Assembly (NCBI GenBank): GCA_030278955.1
Contig: JAOANR010000001.1
Coordinates: forward strand, 20,253,468 to 20,317,467
DNA from: Hygrophila difformis
Taxonomy: Eukaryota > Streptophyta > Magnoliopsida > Lamiales > Acanthaceae
DNA length: 64,000 bases
Reading direction: 5' to 3'
Every line of letters starts with the position of its first letter. The stretch's first letter is position 1. Under the pieces are notes generated by a model. That model had not been told where the DNA came from. It saw only the letters and a program-made list of their open reading frames with translations, and did no database searches. Positions 57,688 to 64,000 of this stretch are shown piece after piece. A program made the translations under genes and the position numbers.

Positions 57688-58689
57688 ACTTTGTTGTTGT
57701 TGTTTTTTGAATGTAATGACGTCCCCCTTATTGTACTTCTGGCTTTTGTTTCGGCCGATTCACTTTGTATACTTAATCGGCCTATTATGAAATATTTGTC
57801 TTTTTGTAGATTTGTTTCGCCTGTTTCTTCCGTGTTCCCAGGGATATTTTCTGATACAATATTATCTTCTGCAGCTTTATTGGGATTCTTGAAACGTCTC
57901 GTCCGTAATCAATGCTTTTCTCTTTACGTTTCCATTTTTTGCTATAAAAGACATCCCTTCATTTCTCTTTATAAATACCAACTCTTATCCTCTTCTTGTC
58001 TCATAATCTCGCAAACACCAATCATGAACATCTTGATGCTTTTAATTTCTTCTCCTCCCTGGCCTCCTTGGCCCGTTGGCTCTTTGGTTGATCCTTTACT
58101 TATAAGCCGAAAGCCCTTCTTATATGCAGCGCGAGTTCAACTAATCATTTCACCATTATCTTCATATAAATTGGGAACTTTCCACACTTTTCTCAACATG
58201 TATTCCGACGGTCATACTCGAGCTCTGCTCTACTTCCTCATATTGCTGTGACCTGTCGTAATCTTACTAATATCGGTCCCAAAGTCTTGGGCGGTCGAAT
58301 AATAATTGCGCCTTTCTATGGGACCGAATTATCTTCTAAGCTCCGAAGGCCATACCCCTCGAACCTCGTCCCTATCTTCAATGCTAAGAAGGGGGTGTCC
58401 TTGCTGGAGCAGATAGAAATTTTCTTCTTCCTGGTCTGGGAGTTGGCTTTATTGGCACAGCCATCTCTTCTCTCGCCGGCCAGAAGAATTTGGGTCTGGG
58501 AATGAATGTTGGACATCTACTACTTCAGATCCCACTGGCCTCCGCTTCTTCCTAGCCGTTTTAGCCCAGGACGTTTCCCTTGTATATTGTAATTTCGGGC
58601 TATCGACGCCGCTTTCGGCCGAAGTAGCGCTCTTTTTGTACTTATTCGTTCATGCAATAAAATCTTTACTTTTTCGCATCACTTAATGT
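57688..58689 (+). other. interval with a possible second antisense transcription unit
   Basis: No recognisable protein. On the plus strand a TATA box (TATAAATA, 57970-57977), an ATG at 58024 and an AATAAA (58656-58661) are spaced like a small gene. The ATG frame gives only about 75 codons (to 58251). Other frames (for example 58248-58505) overlap it without a convincing joint. The AATAAA would also serve the PMD transcript and lies 30 nt from the end of pol on the other strand. Confidence 0.4.
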
Positions 58690-59010
58690 TTAATCCCATA
58701 CTGATGGATAATATTTCTTCATGTATCTTGCATTTACTGGATTTGACATCTGCTCACCATTTTCGTCCACCAAAATGTATGCTCCATTCGGTAATTTGGT
58801 ATGAACAATAAATGGTCCCTCCCAATTGGGACTCCACTTACCTAATCGGCCATCCTTCTGCTTGGGTGGCCATATAACTTTCCAAACTAAGTCTCCAACT
58901 TCAAACCGCTTAAGACGAATTCGCTTATTGTACCAATCGGCCACAATATCTTTGTTTCTGTAAATTCTCAAAGGCTTGCATCCGATTGGAATTAATTTCC
59001 AATAACTCAT
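58690..59010 (-). pseudogene. integrase C-terminal domain of the Tat element, out of frame
   Basis: This frame reads VADWYNKRIRLKRFEVGDLV and then PNWEGPFIVHTKLPNGAYIL, the usual Ty3 integrase C-terminal segment, ending at 58690. It is in a different frame from the integrase core (58925-60373). The change falls in the overlap, at about 58945-58965, near an A-rich stretch. A one-base indel is the simplest cause. Confidence 0.85.
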
Positions 59011-60373
59011 CTTTCATCGCACAATCGTACTGTTCGGCCGACATTGAATCCGCTTGGCTTGTTCTCAAAGTCGGCACTGTTATTTCGGCTGGCAACACTG
59101 CATCCATTCCATAAGTCAGCCGAAATGGTGTAAACCCAGTAGCTGAAGTTTTAGCATTTCGATAAGCCCACAATGCTTCAGATAACTTCTCATGCCATTT
59201 TCTTGGTTGGTCTTCGATCATTTTCTTTATAATTCCTATCAGCTGTTTATTTGTGGCCTCTGCTTGTCCATTTCCTTGTGGGTAATATGGTGACGAATGC
59301 ACAATTTTTATTCCGTATTCATCTGCAAAGGCCTTGACTTTTTCTCCCACAAATACAGTTCCTCTATCTGTTAGAATCGTCTGTGAGATCCCGAATCTAT
59401 AAATCAATTGTCTCTTGATAAACTCGATCACCTCCTCTTGTGAAATACTGACATACGCCTGAGCTTCGGCCCATTTCGTGAAGTAATCTGTTGCCACTAG
59501 CACGAACTCATGTCTTTTCGACGAAGAGGGATGAACTTTTCCTATGATGTCCATGGCCCATCCTCTGAATGGCCATGGTTTGATCATTATGTGTAATTCT
59601 TCGGCCGGTAACTTCTGAATCGGCCCATGTTTTTGACATTCGCTGCATCCTCTCGCATATTTTTCACAATCAGGACCCATATTCGGGCAATAATATCCCA
59701 GGCGAATAATACTCCACTTCATCGATTTTCCTGCCCGATGTGCACCACATATTCCTTCATGAACCTCTCCCATTACCCTTCTGGCGTCTTCTTCTCCGAC
59801 ACATCTGAGCAATACTCCATCAATAGCACGCTTGAATAATAATCCTCCTATTATGACGTAATCCATCGCTTTCCGTTTTTCGGCTGGATTAGCCTCCGAA
59901 GGATCTTCTAATGTCTGTGCTATCTCCTTTATCCATTCGGCCTTCTCTGTTTCGGCCAAATGTACTTCCACATTTCCTGCTATCGGCATCAACCGATATC
60001 TAGCTGCATGTTGAGCCAATTCATTGGCCACTTCGTTCTTTTCTCTCGGGATATATTCAATGTATACCTCATCGAATTCTTCTAACAAATTAACCGCTTC
60101 TTCGTACAATCTAATCAACTGAGAACTCTTAACCGAAAAATCGCCTAATAATTGCTGAACAACTACTTGTGAGTCCCCTCTGTTAATGATTGCTCTGACT
60201 CCTTCTTCTATCAATCGTTGTAATCCCGAAATCAACGCTTTATATTCAGCTTGGTTATTCGTATATGACTCTGGCAATTGCACGAAATACTTGTATACCT
60301 TGCCCTCCGGTGTTTGTAGGGTAAACCCTGCTCCGACTCCTGAAGCGGCTTTAGAACCATCAAACGTCATCAC
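58925..60373 (-). CDS. archaeal-type RNase H and integrase core of the Tat element
   Basis: Residues are counted from the first codon after the TAG at 60374-60376. The first ~130 residues are a second RNase H (TFDGS with Asp 5, NNQAEY with Glu 43, RGDSQ with Asp 67). It is characteristic of Tat/Ogre elements, which carry two RNases H. The fourth acidic position reads NEVANELA, an Asn where Asp is usual. Integrase follows: an HHCC finger (His 205, His 212, Cys 243, Cys 246) and the DD35E core (Asp 275, Asp 336, Glu 372). The core includes the YFTKWAEA and YYPQGNGQAEATN blocks. The frame continues directly from the RT frame except for that TAG. It loses its proper end by a frameshift. Confidence 0.92.
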   Translation of the reverse strand: MMTFDGSKAASGVGAGFTLQTPEGKVYKYFVQLPESYTNNQAEYKALISGLQRLIEEGVRAIINRGDSQVVVQQLLGDFSVKSSQLIRLYEEAVNLLEEFDEVYIEYIPREKNEVANELAQHAARYRLMPIAGNVEVHLAETEKAEWIKEIAQTLEDPSEANPAEKRKAMDYVIIGGLLFKRAIDGVLLRCVGEEDARRVMGEVHEGICGAHRAGKSMKWSIIRLGYYCPNMGPDCEKYARGCSECQKHGPIQKLPAEELHIMIKPWPFRGWAMDIIGKVHPSSSKRHEFVLVATDYFTKWAEAQAYVSISQEEVIEFIKRQLIYRFGISQTILTDRGTVFVGEKVKAFADEYGIKIVHSSPYYPQGNGQAEATNKQLIGIIKKMIEDQPRKWHEKLSEALWAYRNAKTSATGFTPFRLTYGMDAVLPAEITVPTLRTSQADSMSAEQYDCAMKDELLEINSNRMQAFENLQKQRYCGRLVQ

Positions 60374-62062
60374 CTATGGTTGCAAGTATACAATTCCTAT
60401 CTCATCGACTTCTTTCGGCCGATCTTGACGATCGATATCATCGGTCATCGGATGTATCACATGATCAGCCAAAAAATCGGCTACAATCTGTCCTTTCATA
60501 GCCCTCAAAGGTTGATATCTCAAATCGTATGCATTTAATTTCATGGCCCATTTGGCCATTCTTCGCCTACTGACTGGATCATTCATCATAATCTTAACTA
60601 TGTCAACCGAAGCCACCACTATCACTTGCCTCGGTTGAATATAATATTCTAATTTCTGGCATGCATGATAAAGACTTAAACATAATTTATGAATCGGCGA
60701 GTACCTTACTTCGGCGTCCCTTAGGATTCGGCTAAGAGAGTAAATCGCCCGATCCCTTCCTTCATCGTCTTCTTGTGCCAATAATGCTCCAATAGACTCT
60801 TCGGCCGCTGCTATATACAACTTCAATGGCCGTCCTAAAATCGGAGGAACCAACACAGGTGGATTCATCAAATCCTGTTTCAACTGTTCGAAGGCTTTTT
60901 GTTGGTCGACTCCCCATTTGAACTCCTCTTCCTTCTTCAACCTCAATAAATCGGTTAGTGGTTTCGACTTTCCAGCCGCATTTGCTAAGAATCGTCTCAG
61001 GAAACCGATCTTTCCAAGAAACTTCTGTAGACTCTTCTTATCATGTGGAGGTTTGGCTTCTTGAATAGCCCTGGTCTTGTTCGCATCAACTTCTATTCCT
61101 TTGTTATGTACCAGGAACCCGAGAAAATTTCCTGCCTGTACTCCGAAAGCACACTTGGCTGGATTCATCTTGACTCCGTGCAGCCTCATCCTTATGAACA
61201 CCTTTCGCAAATCGTTCAAGTGGCTTTCGATATCTTTGGATCTGACCATGACGTCGTCGATATACACTTCAACACAATCCCCTATGAGGTCATGGAAAAC
61301 ATAGTTCATGGCTCTCTGGTATGTAGCTCCTGCATTCTTCAGTCCGAACGGCATCACCACCCATTCGTATATCCCTATAGCACCAGGGCACCGAAATGCA
61401 GTCTTGTGAATATCTTCTTCGGCCATAAAAATTTGGTTGTATCCCGAATATCCATCCATGAAGGATAACATTCCCTGTTTTGCGGCCGAATCAATCAACA
61501 AGTCAACAATAGGCATCATATACTCATCTTTTGGAGTAGCTATATTAAGATTCCTGAAATCAATACAAACTCTCAATTTTCCATTCTTTTTTATTACAGG
61601 AACAATATTTGATAGCCATTCTACATATTTAGCTGGCCTCACAAACCCGGCCGCTAATAATTTCTCTATTTCTTCTTTTATTTTTGGGACTATTTCGGGC
61701 GCTGCCCTCCTGGCCGGCTGTTTATGCGGCCTGAACCCTTCTTTGATAGGCAATCTGTGCTCCACAATCGATCGCTCCAATCCTGGCATCTCTGTATAAT
61801 CCCATGCGAAGCAATCCTTGAACTCGATTAGAACCTCCTTGAATCGGCTTGTCATCTGCTGATCTAAATTTGCACTTAACGGGATCTCCCTCGGGTGCTC
61901 ATCTGTACCAACATTGACCATTTTCAAGGGGTCTTGAGCTTTGAAATCCGGTGTTCGTTTTGGAATTGCATCTATTAAGTCGCTCCATCCTTCTTTGTCG
62001 TCTGAAACTCCGAGTTCGGCCGATTCGAACTCGATCGCTTGATTCGGTTGTGCATCCATCAT
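60374..62062 (-). CDS. reverse transcriptase and first RNase H of the Tat element
   Basis: A 562-codon frame. Reverse transcriptase landmarks are LRVCIDFRNLN (near residue 165), [27 protein letters not shown] and the catalytic YIDD (267-270). The classical RNase H domain starts near LKLYIAAAEESIGALLAQ. It ends with a TAG (60374-60376) exactly between the two RNases H, in the same frame as the next part. Its ATG overlaps the stop of the protease frame by 4 nt (ATGA), in a different frame. Confidence 0.92.
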   Translation of the reverse strand: MMDAQPNQAIEFESAELGVSDDKEGWSDLIDAIPKRTPDFKAQDPLKMVNVGTDEHPREIPLSANLDQQMTSRFKEVLIEFKDCFAWDYTEMPGLERSIVEHRLPIKEGFRPHKQPARRAAPEIVPKIKEEIEKLLAAGFVRPAKYVEWLSNIVPVIKKNGKLRVCIDFRNLNIATPKDEYMMPIVDLLIDSAAKQGMLSFMDGYSGYNQIFMAEEDIHKTAFRCPGAIGIYEWVVMPFGLKNAGATYQRAMNYVFHDLIGDCVEVYIDDVMVRSKDIESHLNDLRKVFIRMRLHGVKMNPAKCAFGVQAGNFLGFLVHNKGIEVDANKTRAIQEAKPPHDKKSLQKFLGKIGFLRRFLANAAGKSKPLTDLLRLKKEEEFKWGVDQQKAFEQLKQDLMNPPVLVPPILGRPLKLYIAAAEESIGALLAQEDDEGRDRAIYSLSRILRDAEVRYSPIHKLCLSLYHACQKLEYYIQPRQVIVVASVDIVKIMMNDPVSRRRMAKWAMKLNAYDLRYQPLRAMKGQIVADFLADHVIHPMTDDIDRQDRPKEVDEIGIVYLQP

Positions 62063-63999
62063 TTACTTTCTTTTTCGACTGGCCGTTCATCGGCCTGATA
62101 TCTGATCTCAAACCCCAAATCTGTCCAATCACACTCGACCACCTGCGGGTACCGATCCCCTACCACCGCTAGGAATGGTTGTATGGGTTCTTCGTATAAC
62201 ACCGCATCAATTCGGCCGGCTGAGCTGACTGGAAACGGAGGTTGATCACCATCTATTTCTTCCACTGTGCCATCCTTTTTCCAGAACCATACTTTCTGGT
62301 GAAGCGTTGATGGCAAACATCGGGATGTATGAATCCAGCATCGGCCTAGTAGGGCCGCATACGGGACTTCTGCATCTACCACAAAAAACATGGTCGGAAT
62401 CGAGATCGTTCCGACCGTTACATCCACTAGAATACACCCTTCAGCCGCAGTCTGAGCTCCCACAAAACTCATTACCTTCATTCTCGTAGGGAGTAAATCT
62501 TCCTTCGAACGGCCTATCTTTGTCAATGTGGATAACGGCATGATATTAACAGTGGCTCCGCCGTCGATAAACATTCTTCTGAGAGGTCTCCCATTGACCC
62601 AACCTCTAACGTATAAAGGCCTCACATGTTGAGACATTTTTGCTGTTGGAGGAAAAATCGTGCCTGGTTGAGCTTCTGGAACGAATGCTTTATATCCTTC
62701 TTCAAATGATTTCTCTATTTCGGCTTCCGGCCGAAATACCTCAAGTTTATCGAAACAAAAATCCACTATAGGTTCTTCATCACCATAGTATTCCCCTTCC
62801 TTCTGACAGAAAACCACAGCTGGTTCAGAATCCGACCAGTACTCCTCCTTTCCTTCGGTGGTCACCGTCACTATATTCGCGCTAGATCCGAAGTCGAACT
62901 TAAACTGCCCGACAGGGAGTGAATCGTTATTCGGAATGATAGTTGTCTTTGGTTTCCATTCCCTGGTTCGGACTGGTCTAGGCTTCCATTCTTCTTTCGA
63001 TTTCGGCTGCTCACTTTCAATTTTCGGCTGTATTACTTTCGGCCGAAATTCTGTTTTGTTCTTTAGCCGATCCTGTCCTTCTTTCGGCTTCCTCTCTTCT
63101 TTCGATTCGGACTTTAAACGAGCCGAAAATACCCTATTGAGTATTCTTCCTTCCGAAAACGAACAGTCATCTGGGAAGTCCTCTTCCATATGCATCATAT
63201 CGTACTCCTCCTGCTCAGAAACAGCAGCTGCTTTAAGCCGTTGCATTCTTCGTTTGAAAGTACGATATGACCCCTTTCCTTTCGGAACTTTTGTCTCCTC
63301 TGCGCTCCAGGCTGAATGGTCAGACCGGCGTTGGCCGAAATGCCTTCTTTCTGGAGAATTTTGGACCCATCGGCCTACCTGAGTATTTGCTGGTGGCCTT
63401 CTGAGCTTCTTCATTTCGGGACCCACAGCTTCTTCAGGGACTGTGATCTGAATCACAGTCTTTCCATTCTGCTTGTCAGCTGTTAACTTCATCTCTGAAT
63501 CCCATCCGTTAGTTATGATTTTCAACGTTGGCCTCTCGCTCTTATCTCCGATCTCGGTCTCCTGATGTCTCTCCGATTGCTTGATCCACTCTTTTACCTC
63601 ATAATTCCCCAATCGGTCAAAAACATCTGTAACTTTCTCTTTTCCCTTCGGAGATCCTAATCTTTTCCATACTCCCGACTTCTGAGCCGATGGCCGATCC
63701 CCAAGCCGATCGTGTACAGAACTCTTGCTAGATGATGTTTGATCCCCCAATCGGTCATGCACAGATCTATTCTGGTCGGGCTGCACCATCACCATGTTGG
63801 CAACAGGGAACGGATTCTTATCAATCGCCATAAGCCTATCTGGGAACTTCAGCTTCCCATCATCGACGTGCTTCTGAATCAGCTTCCTAAAATGTCCACA
63901 AACCGCCGTGGAATGAGTAGCCGATCCATGGAATCTGCACCATCCGGCTTCCAACTGATCCTTGGTAGGTTGTGGATGGTTTCCTTTAAACTCTAGCAA
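62059..63999 (-). CDS. gag C-terminus and protease of the Tat element (partial at window edge)
   Basis: The frame is open to the right edge, so its true start is outside. The N-terminal part carries a CRFHGSATHSTAVCGHFRKL zinc-type motif, typical of Tat gag. Long charged, low-complexity repeats such as VHDRLGD follow. The aspartic protease has the active site FIDGGATVNIM (about residue 477, plus-strand 62557-62570). Later blocks are GRSKEDLLP and PYAALLGRCWIH. It ends at a TGA (62059-62061) that overlaps the RT start. Confidence 0.88.
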   Translation of the reverse strand: MLEFKGNHPQPTKDQLEAGWCRFHGSATHSTAVCGHFRKLIQKHVDDGKLKFPDRLMAIDKNPFPVANMVMVQPDQNRSVHDRLGDQTSSSKSSVHDRLGDRPSAQKSGVWKRLGSPKGKEKVTDVFDRLGNYEVKEWIKQSERHQETEIGDKSERPTLKIITNGWDSEMKLTADKQNGKTVIQITVPEEAVGPEMKKLRRPPANTQVGRWVQNSPERRHFGQRRSDHSAWSAEETKVPKGKGSYRTFKRRMQRLKAAAVSEQEEYDMMHMEEDFPDDCSFSEGRILNRVFSARLKSESKEERKPKEGQDRLKNKTEFRPKVIQPKIESEQPKSKEEWKPRPVRTREWKPKTTIIPNNDSLPVGQFKFDFGSSANIVTVTTEGKEEYWSDSEPAVVFCQKEGEYYGDEEPIVDFCFDKLEVFRPEAEIEKSFEEGYKAFVPEAQPGTIFPPTAKMSQHVRPLYVRGWVNGRPLRRMFIDGGATVNIMPLSTLTKIGRSKEDLLPTRMKVMSFVGAQTAAEGCILVDVTVGTISIPTMFFVVDAEVPYAALLGRCWIHTSRCLPSTLHQKVWFWKKDGTVEEIDGDQPPFPVSSAGRIDAVLYEEPIQPFLAVVGDRYPQVVECDWTDLGFEIRYQADERPVEKESK

Positions 64000-64000
64000 T

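Overview
The window is plant nuclear DNA, almost certainly from a eudicot. The evidence is short GT-AG introns, TATA boxes, an ankyrin/PGG gene, a plant subtilase, and above all nested plant Ty3/gypsy retrotransposons of three kinds. Genus cannot be read from it. Only two ordinary host genes are recognisable: a two-exon ankyrin/PGG membrane protein (21071-22337, +) and an intronless secreted subtilisin-like protease (49960-52176, -). Nearly everything else is transposable element.

Left part (1-20816). A Tekay/Del-like element on the minus strand runs off the left edge: reverse transcriptase (1-1478), gag-protease (1413-3254), a leader holding a 440-bp Harbinger-type MITE, an initiator-Met tRNA primer site (4395-4406) and a 3.1-kb 5' LTR (4410-7496). 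It landed in the integrase tail of an older plus-strand element C, whose 3' LTR is 7685-9997. Next comes element B: a truncated 5' LTR (11374-16523) split by a solo LTR of the first family (11941-15025, target duplication ACCAG), a short decayed interior, and a 3' LTR (18623-20816).

Middle (20817-25595). The ankyrin/PGG gene is followed by a 2-kb hAT element (22511-24559) that carries a nested terminal-inverted-repeat element. The right part of this block was tandemly duplicated. The second copy was then split by the large Athila element.

Athila block (25596-46448, target duplication GGTTT). This is one nearly intact 20.9-kb retrotransposon with 4.86-kb LTRs that differ at only about 30 sites by eye. 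It has a tRNA-Asp primer site and a gag-pol frame broken by just two in-frame stops. In the envelope position, between pol and the 3' LTR, it carries a two-exon gene (37699-39836) with an F-box-like N-terminus, its own upstream region and a phase-matched intron. Arrays of a palindromic module built from AATTCGAATT lie in both LTRs and in front of this gene.

Right part (46449-64000). The broken flank resumes, followed by a poly(A)-ended insertion, a 677-bp hAT element, a fold-back element, the subtilase and a Mutator-sized fold-back element. A Tat/Ogre-lineage element then runs off the right edge on the minus strand: protease, RT-RNase H, a second archaeal-type RNase H with integrase, and a probable 0.65-kb 3' LTR (53571-54225). 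Between its pol and 3' LTR, in antisense, is a four-exon gene of 1007 codons (54429-57687) with a plant mobile domain and a coiled-coil tail.

The points most worth following are the F-box-like gene in an Athila element, the palindromic modules it shares with the LTRs, and the intact spliced antisense plant-mobile-domain gene in the Tat element.
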